Below are positions 1-10,168 of a DNA stretch of 64,000 nt, in pieces (within the stretch, counting starts at the first letter, position 1; each line of letters opens with the position of its first letter). The notes under the pieces were generated by a model, which saw only the letters and a program-made list of their open reading frames with translations, was not told the DNA's origin and did no database searches. The stretch is from Erodium maritimum. Its lineage: Eukaryota > Streptophyta > Magnoliopsida > Geraniales > Geraniaceae. The stretch spans positions 28,003,730-28,067,729 of the forward strand of contig OY997592.1 of NCBI GenBank assembly GCA_963921825.1, in the 5' to 3' direction. A program made the position numbers and the translations under genes.

Positions 1-1379
1 GGGCTCTCATGGCCACCCAAGACTCAACAATCATAATACACGGGCTCTCAAGGCCACCCAAGACGCCAAAATCAACAATCAACCTCCGGCTTAACCCAAA
101 CCTCCAACAGTCCTAATATCAACAGTTTCACAAACAACCTCCGGGCATGGTCATATGCCTCCAGTACTCCTAATATCGATAAGTTCACAATCAACCTCCG
201 GGCATGGTCATATGCCTCCAGTAAAACAATTATCGCTAAGTTCTCTACTCCTACGACACTGCTAAGTGTCACATGCCTTTCCAATAATTACTAAGTTCCC
301 GTAACATGCTTTTCTAATAAACGCTACATTCCCGTATCATGCTTGTCTAATACTTAAATAAATCTACTCAACCCATGACACCCCTGTGTCACATGCAATT
401 CTACTGTTAACTTTCCCCAGTCAGGGCCGAGATCCGGCTACTTTTCCCTACCTCAACCGAAGAACACCCGCTACGTTTCCTAGCTGCTGACGTTCTGGCT
501 CGCTACCTTTGGGCTTCACTTCGATCGAAGCCGGACGCTAAAGATAACACGAAAGCCATAATTAGAGTCGGTTCCCAGGTTAATTTAAAGGTCACGATTA
601 ATCCAGTTTAAAACCGACAGTTGTCCTTTAAACTCGAGCGGGATAAAAGCGGGGTCACGGCGAATCGGGTTTGAGTACCCGAGCACCGAACCGGTGCATG
701 CGAGGCACGGTCCCAATGCAGGAGGTCCGATTCAGCGGTCCGCTTTTGTTCCTTTCTAAACCCAATTAGCAGTCCATTTTAACCAGAGTTCCAGATTCGT
801 TCAACTGCTCAAATTCCGTTTTAAATCCGTTTACCGTCTAGTTTAAACGTTCAGGTTCCCAATCTCAATCCAGTTTCGATCCAATAATCTTAACAAGAAA
901 ACCTTTTGCTCGACTCTGGTTTCGTTTTCCCTTTTGATTAAAACCGTTTTATTTCCAAAATTGATTCTCGTTTTTAAACCCAAATTGATTTTAAATTCTC
1001 TCCATTTTAAAACCCTATCTTTTCCATTTAAAACCGTTTTCTTTTCCTTTTGTTAAGAGTGATTTTTCATTTTAATACCTCTTTTCTGTTAAAAACCTTG
1101 ACTTTTGTTTCCATTTAAATCCAACCCACGGATCCAACGTTTTCAGTCCCAAATCACAAAATCAACTTTTAAATCCAAACTCGTTTAAGTTTAATTTTCT
1201 TTTAACAAACTTCTCGGTTCAAGTCAGTTTCGAACAACCCAACAGATACAAAGGATTGTTTCAACAAAACCCAGATTCAACAGAAAATCGAAAACGGGAA
1301 ATAAAGGTTCGGTTTCGAACCGGTCGGCCGCTGGCGAGGGCGGCGTCGGCTGGGGCCTAACCGTAGAGAAAGGGATGGT

Positions 1380-1455
1380 GGCGTGGCCGGCGAGTGGCTC
1401 GGGACGATGGCGTGGCCGGCGAGTGGCTCGTGACGAGGGTGTGGCCGGCGAGTGG
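1380..1455. repeat. 29-bp tandem repeat, about 2.6 copies
   Basis: The unit ggcgtggccggcgagtggct plus nine bases repeats directly at 29-bp spacing, with a third degenerate partial copy. It lies in the GC-rich leader part of the reverse-strand LTR. Confidence 0.7.
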
Positions 1456-1851
1456 GTTGCGGGGATCTGTGGCCGGAGTCGAGCACGGGAGTTGGCCGGG
1501 AGTTCGGCCACGCTCCGGGAAGAAGATGGAGGGTGCGAGGAGCTCGGGTAAGAGGAAGACGGGGCCGGATCTGAGAGGGGAAATGGAGATGTAGGTGGTC
1601 GGAGATGGGGGACGACAGCCGGCGGCGCTGGCTCGCTCGGCCGCGTGCGGTGGTTCGGTCTTGGACGGAGAGGAGGAGAAGGAGAGGATGGTCGGGCACG
1701 GCGTGGCGACGAGGGTGGGAGGTGCCGGCCGGAGATGTCACCGACGATGGCGTGAGGAGAGGGGAGGACGAAGAGGACGGCTCGGGCTCGGGACTACGTG
1801 AGTGAGGTGGAGAGTGAGAAGAGTTCGGCGATGGTGTGTCCGGCGAACTGA

Positions 1852-1945
1852 GAGGGTGGAAGGGATCTGGTCGGGAGATGAGCAACGAAGGAGGAGGAGA
1901 GGGTGGAAGGGATCTGGTCGGGAGATGAGCAACGAAGGAGGAGGA
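1852..1945. repeat. 47-bp direct tandem duplication
   Basis: Two adjacent copies begin gagggtggaagggatctggt at 1852 and 1899 and read on without an obvious mismatch. The duplication lies just downstream of the putative LTR promoter on the minus strand. Confidence 0.85.
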
Positions 1946-2175
1946 GAGGGTTTGGGACGAGGAGGCTGCGCGAGGAGATAGGGAGGATTAGGGTTTCAGA
2001 GGAGGAGTGGGGTTTAAATACCCCAGGCTGACTCGAGTTGGGCCTCGGCTGGATTTTGGGCCGCACGGCCCAAGACGTTGGTCGGCCTGCTCAGGTCGGG
2101 GTCGTGTCCTGCCTGGCCGGGTCTGCAGCTTAGGACGGGTCCGGTCCAACCCGGTCCGACCCGGTCCGACCCAAT

Positions 2176-2725
2176 AGTTTTATATATATATTTTTTTAAC
2201 ACGGTCTTCACATATATAAATAAATAGATAGTATTTCAAATTTTGTTGAAACGGATTACATATTAGAATAGATAGATCTGTTGATAATTCACTCCGCTCA
2301 CACATAGTACTAAGCTCAATTTAATACATATAGTTTAACTAATCATACTACAAAAGTCATTATCAGTCGTTCAATTACATGTGTGAAATAAATATTTTGT
2401 AATAAAATTATGTGTAGTATTTTTATAATTTAACTAGGTGTCGGAAAATTGCTTTAATAAAAAAATGGTATTTGTTTTTTTCTAAAAAATAATTTCATCT
2501 TAGATTTCGATTATAGTTTGTGGATCAAGCGGATTGTATCCGATCCACCCGCATATTTTATGGATGAAATCCGCCAAATGTTCATTTCTCATGGGCGGGT
2601 CGTGGATCACAAAAATACAAATCCGCAATCTGTCGCTAAAACTATGTTAAGTTTCAAAGTGAAAAAAAAAACATAATATATATTATCCACAATCTTTCAC
2701 TAAAAAATAAACAGAATTTTTATCC
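2176..2725. other. AT-rich non-coding stretch, no gene seen
   Basis: Strongly AT-rich DNA without a usable reading frame. A short less AT-rich part (about 2516-2640, several variants of atccgccaa and gcggat) resembles degenerate transposon DNA, but I cannot assign it to a family. Confidence 0.5.
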
Positions 2726-2732
2726 CCTACGG

Positions 2733-3252
2733 TTACAGTTGTAAAAGTCACCGCTTAGTCTGTTTAGGCCCCAAAATCTGTAAGAACGCCCGGCTCGCCG
2801 CCTAGCCTAGGCCCCAAAATCTGAAATACCCGACTCGCCGTCCCATCCGTTTAGCTAAAAACTTGGGACTCTGGTTTGTGAAATTGGACCTTTGAAAAAA
2901 AATGAAAAGGTGAAAGGGACAATATGTTTGTAATAGTCTTGAATTTGTTGATAAAAAGAATATGACACGTGTCCCTCTTTGATGGTTTATTATTATAATT
3001 TATATTTTTATTGAAATAAAGAGAAATCAAAATGAGAACATTATTTGGTTTAGTTTTTTTTTAATTTGATACTTGATGTTTTTTTATATCATACAAATAT
3101 AGTTTATATTTTGAATTTTTGATTATATTTGTGTAATATATATTTATAAAATTATTAAAAAAAATTAAATCCGCCTAGTCCCCGACTAATCCCCGCCTAA
3201 CGCCTAAGGGTCCTCACCGCCCAACTAACGCCTAACGATTTTTACAACTTTG
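2733..3252. mobile_element. MITE-like element A with imperfect terminal inverted repeats
   Basis: The left end ttacagttgtaaaagtc is matched by the reverse complement of the right end, caaagttgtaaaaatc, giving about 16 bp of imperfect inverted repeat. The flanks are a perfect 7-bp direct repeat CCTACGG (2726-2732 and 3253-3259), which may extend to 8 bp. There is no reading frame, so the element would be non-autonomous. Size (520 bp) and 7-8 bp duplication suit a hAT- or Mutator-type MITE; the superfamily is inference. Confidence 0.6.
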
Positions 3253-3293
3253 CCTACGGCCAATGACGGATTTACTTGGTGGCCAGGGGGCAC

Positions 3294-3296
<3 letters not shown>

Positions 3297-3326
<30 letters not shown>
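3297..3326. repeat. Poly-C homopolymer, 30 bp
   Basis: Thirty consecutive C residues follow the palindromic gggggcacgtgcccc near the left end of MITE-like element B. The length as assembled may be unreliable. Confidence 0.9.
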
Positions 3327-3328
<2 letters not shown>

Positions 3329-3466
3329 GTTATTATTAACCAAAACATTTTAGTTATTAATGTATGTGTGCCCCTCTTGAACTTCCTGAATATCAATATT
3401 TAATATTCCTATTTATTATTTTTATCTTTTTTTTCTAATTAAAAGTAAAACTAATAAATAACTATT

Positions 3467-4821
3467 GCAGCTTTCTCTCTCAAACCCTAGAGAAGAGAAA
3501 GCTTTGCGATTTCCCTCACCTTCAGCAAAGCAAGGCTTTGATGATGGAGTTGTTAGGGGCCACAACCAGCTTCGGCATGGAGTTACCTCGGGAGCCGAGT
3601 AGCCCAGACACGGAGCCGGTGATGGTGGAAGAGAAGGAAGAGGACAGCAGCTCACCGCTGCGTCCTATCTCGGCGGGAGACGTCTCCCTCACGGAGGTGG
3701 TTTCTTTGACGTCGCGTCTGAGTGGAGACGCACCGATGAACCTCGCCTCACGGAGGAAGGAGACCGGTGATCAGGAACCTCAGTGGATGGAGGGAAGGTC
3801 TCACATCATGGTGCGGGTGGCTGGGGACGCTCTGATTCAGAACCGGGGGCTGATTTGGCGTACCTCGGCGGTGTGGAAGCGGTGGCCGGAAGGACAGGCC
3901 ATGCTAGGTGGTGCGCCTAGGGATGGAGGAGGCAGGCGGTGCGTGTTTCGTCCTAGGGTTTGGGAGTTGGGTCGTGGTAAGGGCCGTTCTGAATCAGGTG
4001 ATGGTTCGGGCCGAGTCAACTCATCGGACTCGGCTTTGGCATCAGAGGAGACGCCGGAGAAGGTAGCGTGGCGGCGAAGGAAAGACAAGCTGGTGGCGGC
4101 TAGGTCTTTTGAGCACCCGGGTCGATCTGATGCGGGTTTGAGCCGTGGGCTCCTAGCGGATGCAAGTCGGGCTTGGGCTTCTGGGTTTGGCAAGTTCCCA
4201 CGGGCTGGGACGGGACCGGGATTGGACAGAAAGTGGGCTGGATTGCGTGGCTCCGGCCCGTCATCGTCGCTATATGGAAAAAAGAGGGCGGAGAGGAAGG
4301 GGGAACCTACTGAGGAAGAGTCATGGGCGTCGAATGTGGCGTCATCTACAGCGGCGGGGGGCTTCAAGCACCCTCGCCTCCAGGAATGAGTACTGAGGGG
4401 GCCAGGGAGGGTTTGAGCGGCTGTACCTTCTCCCTGGTGTATAGGTGGCATTGGTATCACCAACAGCTGACAGGTTACTACCCTACCACTTCGGGGTCAG
4501 CATTCCCGCGTTCAGGAGCCCTACCACTATCAAGCAAGGGAGGACGACGCACGCTGACATACCGGGGGAGTAATTGGTCCACCGTTGTTTACTTATCCTC
4601 TGGTCTGCTCGATCAGTTCCTTTTGGTTGGAGTACACTGTATCGGTATCTCCGGATGCTACCGCAGTCCCAAATCCCCGACCGCAATTATGCTACAGAGC
4701 ACATTTACTCTTTATGCACTTGTCTTTCCAATTACTCTAGTTTGGTTTATGTACGGTGACTTCCCTTCGTGGGGTCCCCGAGTTATTTTACATTAATGAA
4801 TATCTCAATTTCCTTTCAAAA
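3467..4821 (+). mobile_element. Internally deleted LINE (non-LTR retrotransposon) copy
   Basis: The segment starts with a leader (gcagctttctctctcaaacc) and ends in an A-rich tail (tttcaaaaaataaa). It is bounded by a 14-bp direct repeat with one mismatch, aataaataactatt at 3453-3466 and aataaagaactatt at 4822-4835, typical of target-primed reverse transcription, although the right copy overlaps the A-rich tail. Its 3' half (about 4340-4740) is clearly similar to the minus strand at 45500-45990. At 1.36 kb it lacks endonuclease and reverse transcriptase, so it is a deletion derivative unable to move by itself. It lies inside MITE-like element B. Confidence 0.65.
3538..4389 (+). pseudogene. LINE-borne open frame, possible ORF1 C-terminal region (283 aa)
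   Basis: An uninterrupted 283-codon frame begins 71 bp inside the LINE leader and ends with the residues KHPRLQE and a stop. The same C-terminal sequence (with AAxG before it) ends a minus-strand frame at 45942-46181, so this frame belongs to the repeat family rather than to a host gene. The product is rich in Gly, Arg, Ser and acidic residues and shows no zinc knuckle, DUF4283, endonuclease or reverse transcriptase motif. In plant L1-like elements a variable tail follows the ORF1 zinc knuckle, which is the most likely source; the DUF4283 part would then be lost in the internal deletion. An overlapping minus-strand frame at 3837-4463 is taken as a shadow. Function unknown. Confidence 0.45.
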
Positions 4822-5237
4822 AATAAAGAACTATTCAATAACTATCTAAGATAAAAATAACCGCTCAATTGGATTTAATCTGTATTAATATCTAATATTC
4901 TCATTTAGCATTCTGATCTTTCTTTCTTTTACTTGTTTAATAGGCTTCAAAGATGTATTATTAAGTTTACGATGGTCTTATATTTTTTACAATATTTTCT
5001 AACTGTTTTTTTTATTTTCTAATTCTAATTAGTTTATAAAAATATATTCTTAATACAAAATTTAAGTTTTTCTTTGAAATTTGGTTACTAAACTTTTGAA
5101 AAATTCTAAAAGTACTCTTTTAGTTTCTTACAATTTCCTACTTGCGCCCCATCAATATTTTTAATGTTACAAGTCATCATTGAAATTTTTTTGGTGCCCC
5201 CCTCATTGAAAAAGGTGGATCCGCCACCGCCTACAAG

Positions 5238-5789
5238 ATATGTGGACAATACATATAGCATTGAAAAATACGATGATTAAAACATATGGTCTCAATACTT
5301 AACGGAACATAATATCATGTTCATTATTTTAACATAATACCGTGGACAATACTTTTAGTATATTTTATCCACTTTTAAACTAAATGATTTTTGCAAGTGA
5401 GCAGTTTTAGCAAGTGCACCATAAAAGTGTTTGTACATATACAGATTACATTCAGATTAAATCCATCAGGTTCCAAAATATAATGTGTTTCACTTGAATA
5501 TCAATTTGTACTAGTTTAATCACATTTCAGTTCAAGAATTTCAAATCGTGCAAGACATTAAAACTTAGCAGAAAACCCAGATTCTACCCAAACATCTTGC
5601 ATATTTTATTCGCAGTCAAATTCTCACCTACGCTTTCAGTTAGCTGAACCATCTTTTATCTCCAAACACAATCAGTATGCCACTGCCTCAGCATTGTCTC
5701 ATTGTCAATTATACATACTTAAAATCTTCAAAAGGTATTGACCAATCCAATGACTAGTTGCTTAACTGAAATATCTGTGAAATCGTCAC
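5238..5789. other. Intergenic DNA and probable 3' UTR of the ribosome recycling factor gene
   Basis: AT-rich DNA between MITE-like element B and the stop codon of the minus-strand gene. The part next to 5789 should hold the 3' UTR. No other feature was recognised. Confidence 0.5.
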
Positions 5790-8369
5790 TCAGCCTTGAG
5801 TAATCTCCTTCTCCTTTAACTTGCAGATATCATCCGCGGACTTGACAAATTTTTTGGTCAATTCATCAATCTAGTAAAAAAGAGTGTACATGAAAAATTA
5901 GCCAATGGGAAGTCAGAGCTGAGGATCAGTTATTATTTAATGTCAGACAGCTTTGCGGATCAAGAAATACACTTCGGACAATTGAGCTTTTCTCAATCTG
6001 CTTCTTTTGAAGCCAAAATAACAAATATTAAGCAGAAGAGGCTTTTATATTCAACTTACTTCTTTCTCCAATCTTTTTACACTATCCTTGGGTACACTTG
6101 AACCTGATTTCTTTATCGTATCCAATGCCTAAAACACGAAGCGTCATAAATTTTAATAATACAACAATAAAGCACATCACTACTTTACTTATGACTTAAC
6201 CATTTCGATGCCAAAGAAAAAGGAGGAGGTCGGTTAAGAGTTCAGACATGGAAAATATTGCAAATGAGGGTTTGAAAAAATGAATGAGATTCGGTAAAAG
6301 ATATGTGAGATGAAGTTTAATGTGCAGAAGAAAGTTCTTTTGTAGCATTTTTCAAGTTTACAAAAACGTCCTTGGGTCAAATTGTCAAAATGGTTTACTG
6401 CCAGGGTCAAAGTATGTGTTTGTTATGCTAAAACCTTAAAATCAGGCATGTAAATGTGCATGAATAATGAGTACATCCACACAGAACATGAAATAGTTTG
6501 ACAGCCATACCTTCTGCCTAGCCCTTCTTATACTTTGCTTAACATCTTCACTTGACTTTGAAACCACTTTACACATAGCCTGGATCATGTGTTTTATGAA
6601 GGCGAATCTTAGTTATGAAATTGCATGGAGGGAAGAACATGATAGAGAAAGAATGACGAGCTCACCTGAATATGCTCCTTTGTTAATCTGTTATCATTAG
6701 CGAACATATAAAATATCAACAGAAGTATAATTCAAGAAGAAATGTAGATTTAAACTATAAGGAAAAATAACTTCCAATGGAATGAATGCTTACGGTGGAA
6801 TAGCTGCAACCAATCGTTGGCCATCCTCTTTGGGATTTAACCCCAATGGAGAGGAAACAATTGCTTTTTGTAATGCTTTCAGGGTCTGCAAAAGATAGTC
6901 ACACTGTAAGAGGTATAATTCTTTAGGAGTGGAGCTGTTAGAAACTTATTAGCACTAATTGGCAGGATAGATGAAAGAACAAGGTCCATGCGTGGGATAT
7001 GTGTGAAGGTAGCAAGACAAAACAAACTTATACATACATCTCTCTCTTTATTACAAGCTTCACCAAATTGAAATAAAATACACAAATTTTGCATGCCTTT
7101 TTTCCTTCTCATTTTCACCTCTTTCAGTTGGCATTAGAGTATAATTTAGTGAGCCACATTTCAGAATGTTTGATGGATTCGTAATTCGGAGTATCACGTG
7201 CCAGGACACAGGATCATGCTTATAAGGAAAATCTGAGCATTAACTTGACAAAAATTGTTAGACAAAGATTAGTCCATTACATCTGGATCATAAGGATTTA
7301 CTGACAAGGTTTTTGAATCCAAGACAGAAACAAGAGCTATCCGATTCAGAGGCATCTTCACACCACCAGTTTCTACTATGATGTGGTCAAGCATTCCTGA
7401 AAATCATTTAGAAATATCGTGAACCTTCACAGTAAGATAATCCAATCATAATAAGAAGGCTCGCAATAATGTACCAGCAGATGCCCTTCCGGTCCTTATT
7501 TTGCTTAGTTCCCGTGACAGTGCAACTACTGCTGCATCCATCTGTGCGGCAGCATTTTCCTTAAGAACTGGCCCTATATCTACAGCAACATCAACTGAAG
7601 TTGAACCAGAGTCCTCCTCTGAAACACATTCATGTTAAGTAAGTATCAAAATTAATGGATGATAAAAGTAATTATTACAGCTCAGATATAGAGATATCAA
7701 GACAACAAGTTTAATGACAAACTAAAATAGCCCAACCCGCTACTCCTCACAAAGTAGGTGAATCTGATCCCCACTCTGTATTTGAAAGTCATGATGTACC
7801 AGTTGAACCAGATAACTGATCCCAAAACACCCAGCTAACTAAAAAACCATAATGAATTTCCAGTATCTATAGTCACTAGCTCACTTTGACGATATATGAA
7901 ACACAAATTTTCAAGGCTTCATTACAGTGTTCAAGTAAGCTTTGGTATATAAAGCACAAAGCTTGACCTAGAAATCAGATTCCCCAACCATATTCTGTTC
8001 ATGAGGATTTAACACTAAAATTTATCATTTAAAACAACAAGATTAGCATCATTTCCTAAATTAATCGAATTGCCTCCAGATAATGATTTTCAGAAATTAT
8101 GTTCCAGACTACAATAAAAAAGACATAACCCCAGGGGTCTCAAACAAATAAGAGCTCTAGTTGATAAAGAGGTTACTTGATTTTCTTCCTTTAGCAAAGC
8201 CTCGGCGACTGTCGCGGAGAAAATCAATGCCTAGAATGGTGGCAGGTTGAGAGTTGCAGAGACGGAGAGGTTGGAGAATAGCGTCGGAGAAGTTGAGGGA
8301 GTGGAGAGCGGAGCTTCGAATGAGGGTTACGTTTTGGAGCGAGAGTGCGCGTCTGAGGTACATCGCCAT
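5790..8369 (-). CDS. Ribosome recycling factor, organellar (probably mitochondrial), 8 exons
   Basis: Splits post-termination ribosomes so they can be reused in organelle translation. Exons on the minus strand: 8369-8177, 7618-7475, 7396-7281, 6885-6794, 6687-6666, 6579-6511, 6128-6060 and 5870-5790. All introns have GT-AG ends and the phases join into one frame of 786 nt (261 aa plus stop). The first 65 or so residues are rich in Arg, Leu and Ser, as in a mitochondrial presequence. The body carries RRF signatures: ELSKIRTGRASAG near residues 101-113, NPYDPDTLKALQKAI, IPPLTKEHIQ, QSIRRARQKALD, and a C-terminal three-helix-bundle strand ending KLKEKEITQ. It resembles the mitochondrial rather than the plastid type. 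Exon 5 is a 22-nt microexon. The start at 8369 (MAMYLRRA) is preferred; an in-frame ATG at 8402 would add 11 residues. No breaks were seen, so it should be functional. Confidence 0.93.
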
Positions 8370-8534
8370 CGTCTCAGAAGCTAAAGAATCACTCCTATTC
8401 AACGTTCTGAATAGATGTAGGGGGTTTTAGGTTTTTTCTTCCCCTACCTCATAAGCCCTGGGTTTTAACAGTCCACTCGGCCACGACCTGGACTTTTCTC
8501 TTCCTCAGGGCCGGTCCTATATGTTTGAGCCTTA
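8370..8534 (-). promoter_or_regulatory. Short upstream region of the ribosome recycling factor gene
   Basis: Only 165 bp separate the start codon from the left end of the Harbinger transposon. The 5' UTR and core promoter should lie here or extend into the transposon. No clear TATA box was recognised on the minus strand. Confidence 0.5.
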
Positions 8535-8750
8535 GAGCACGCACAACGGTTGGCCCCGGATCACGTTCCGCGGCCCGGCCCGTATTTTTGCGGGCCGTCC
8601 TGTTGTGGGACGGTTTTTTTCGCGTCCCGCGAAAACAGGGGACCGTGCCGAGTTCCGCGTCTGAAGGCCAGCCAATGGCTGCGCGCCACGTGTCCAGCCG
8701 TAGGTGTTTAACGGCTATTTTTTTAATTCAAAAATCCTAAATTCTAACCC

Positions 8751-8758
8751 TATAAATA
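8751..8758 (+). promoter_or_regulatory. TATA box of the Harbinger transposase
   Basis: TATAAATA lies 99 bp upstream of the transposase ATG at 8857, followed by a C-rich and pyrimidine-rich leader. Confidence 0.6.
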
Positions 8759-8856
8759 CCCCCAACCCCTTTCTCAAACCACCAATCATCCTACAATTTC
8801 TCTACTGACTTCTCTACAAATTCTATACATATTTTCTTTCTACATTTTGATACAAA

Positions 8857-9501
8857 ATGTCCGACGATGAGGGTCCATCATACGAGGAGTTGGCAGCCCA
8901 AATGTGGATAGTTGAACAACGAGTCCAGCAAAGGATTGAGAGAGGCATACAGAGAGCAATGCCAATAATCAACGCTCTGAGGGAGAGGATCGACTGTGGG
9001 GAACCAATGCGACGAGAGATTAACAGAGGTCGAGTCGAAGCCCACGACCAACTAATGAGGTATTATATTGCCGATCAACCCATATATGGGCCAGATATGT
9101 TTAGCCGTCGGTTCCGTATGTGCAAACCACTTTTTCAACGGGTAATGGACAAGGTCAAGGAACATGACAATTACTTCGTTCAGAAGCGGGACGCGGCCGG
9201 ACGCTTGGGCTTATCAACAGGACAGAAGTGCACCGTCGCGATACAGATGCTTGCGAATGGGTGCTCGGCTGATTCATTGGACGAAACTCTACACATTGGG
9301 GGTGAACACCATACTTGAATGTATACATTATTTTTGCAAAGCCGTCATTGAGGTATTCGGTCCTGAGTACGAGCGTACACCCACACCGGCTGACATGGAC
9401 CGCTTACTCCGAGAAGGGTACAACTGAGGGTTCCCCGGAATAGCTGGGAGTCTTGACTCATGCATTGGGAGTGGAAGAATTGCCCAACCGCATCGCAAGG
9501 T
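8857..9501 (+). pseudogene. PIF/Harbinger transposase, N-terminal part (broken)
   Basis: The nuclease that would excise and insert the element. The frame opens at 8857 (MSDDEGPSYEEL) and runs through the helix-turn-helix-like region (FSRRFRMCKPLFQRVM) to about 9300, where a frameshift moves it to the frame ending at 9427 (VIEVFGPEYERTPTPADMDR). An expected Arg codon then reads TGA (EGYN-stop-GFPG), consistent with CGA to TGA by cytosine deamination. A one-base loss after GSLD near 9455 shifts the frame again, just at the first catalytic Asp. The sequence ends at 9501 where Copia-1 is inserted; the protein resumes at 43285. The defects rule out activity. Confidence 0.88.
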
Positions 9502-10168
9502 TGTTGGGTCTCGAGGTAGGGTTGGAGATGAACCAACTCGCAGCGGAAAATCAATGAAAACCAAGAGACGATTAAAACCATGAAACAACTAACAAAGAAT
9601 GGATTCACAAGAGAAAAATTCAGCACTAATTCTTACCAAAACAAGAACACCGGGTTACGAATGATTGGCTTGAGTCTCCAAGACGCCTACGTATCCACAT
9701 GAGAATCAAAGCCACGTAGTTCTTCTCTTTGAGGACTCAAGAACACAAAAATGGAGGTGAGAACTAGTCAAACCCGAAATTGCCATGGAGAGGAGGGAGA
9801 AGTTGTGTTTCCTATTCTTGTCTTGTGTTTGTTATGTTGAAAAAAGATGACTTAAACATAACAAACCCCATACTTTTCCAACTAAAGGCATGGGACAAGT
9901 ATGGTGTCAAGTAAGGTGTAAATAGGACAAAGTATGGCAAGACAAGATTGGGTTAAGTGGTGAATCACCAACACCTTAATCCTTGTCTTCCTTACTTAGT
10001 ACTAATTAATCAAGACTTGATTAATTAGTTCCATGAGCCTTGGTTGCATGGGCCTCTTGGAACATGGCACGTGGCCATTTACAACGAGGTCCCGTGATTC
10101 GCTCACCTCCTCCAAGCCTTCCATACCGGAAATGTCCAACATTATCCGACACGATCAATTCCAAGACT
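9502..10168 (-). mobile_element. Copia-1 left LTR, last 667 bp only (reverse orientation)
   Basis: It begins tgttgggtctcgaggtaggg directly after the AAGGT duplication, the reverse complement of the LTR 3' end. It matches 17594-18155 continued at 35202, and stops near 10168 (caattccaagact), where the sequence turns into a forward LTR of the same family. The first kilobase of this LTR and the adjoining 3' internal region are missing. Confidence 0.85.

Larger units (their letters stand above)
1..2175 (-). mobile_element. Partial LTR of a Tekay-related Ty3/gypsy element (reverse strand, cut by window edge)
   Basis: Read on the minus strand, positions about 1250 to 1 follow the LTR found at 18156-20572 and 33173-35196, including the stretch ending in the start of the 39-bp subrepeat array (the gggctctcatggccaccc type units at 1-60). 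Divergence is clear, so this is a related family member rather than a recent copy. Positions about 2030 to 1300 are GC-rich and have no counterpart in the other two LTRs; on the minus strand they begin with a TATTTAAACCCC box (near 2015) followed by a pyrimidine-rich leader containing AAACCCTAAT, which looks like a promoter and transcript start. The outer end near 2175 is a guess from the change in base composition. Reading frames here (such as the Pro/Ser-rich one at 1277-1885) have no recognisable domain and are treated as chance. Confidence 0.6.
3261..5229. mobile_element. MITE-like element B (hAT-like ends), split by a LINE
   Basis: The left end caatgacggatttacttggt and the reverse complement of the right end, cggtggcggatccacctttt, share the core of a TIR, and both are followed inward by a G-rich run reading into ggggcac. 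Flanks are cctacggc (3253-3260) and cctacaag (5230-5237), an 8-bp site matching at 5 of 8 positions, as expected for an old hAT-type duplication. Removing the LINE (3467-4821 and one target duplicate) leaves roughly 600 bp of AT-rich non-coding element. It starts at the same CCTACGG site that borders element A, so A and B sit back to back. Confidence 0.5.
8535..9501 (+). mobile_element. PIF/Harbinger transposon, left half
   Basis: The left terminus gagcacgcacaacggttggc follows a TTA trinucleotide (8532-8534), the target preference of the superfamily. A GC-rich subterminal region is followed by a TATAAATA box (8751-8758), a leader and the transposase start at 8857. The element is interrupted at 9501 by the retrotransposon block and resumes at 43285 after a perfect 5-bp duplication AAGGT. 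The partner terminus is missing on the right, but the subterminal part around 8670-8715 (gccaatggctgc, ccgtaggtgttta) has an inverted counterpart at about 43900-43960. Confidence 0.8.

Noticed and set aside
1277-1885. 202-aa Pro/Ser-rich minus-strand frame
   Set aside because: Lies in the putative transcribed leader of a GC-rich LTR; low-complexity composition and no recognisable domain.
3837-4463. 208-aa minus-strand frame opposite the LINE ORF
   Set aside because: Overlaps the plus-strand frame that shares its C-terminus with the second LINE copy; the minus frame has no such support.
8525-8740. 71-aa frame at the Harbinger left end
   Set aside because: Spans the terminal repeat and GC-rich subterminal DNA upstream of the TATA box; no homology recognised.
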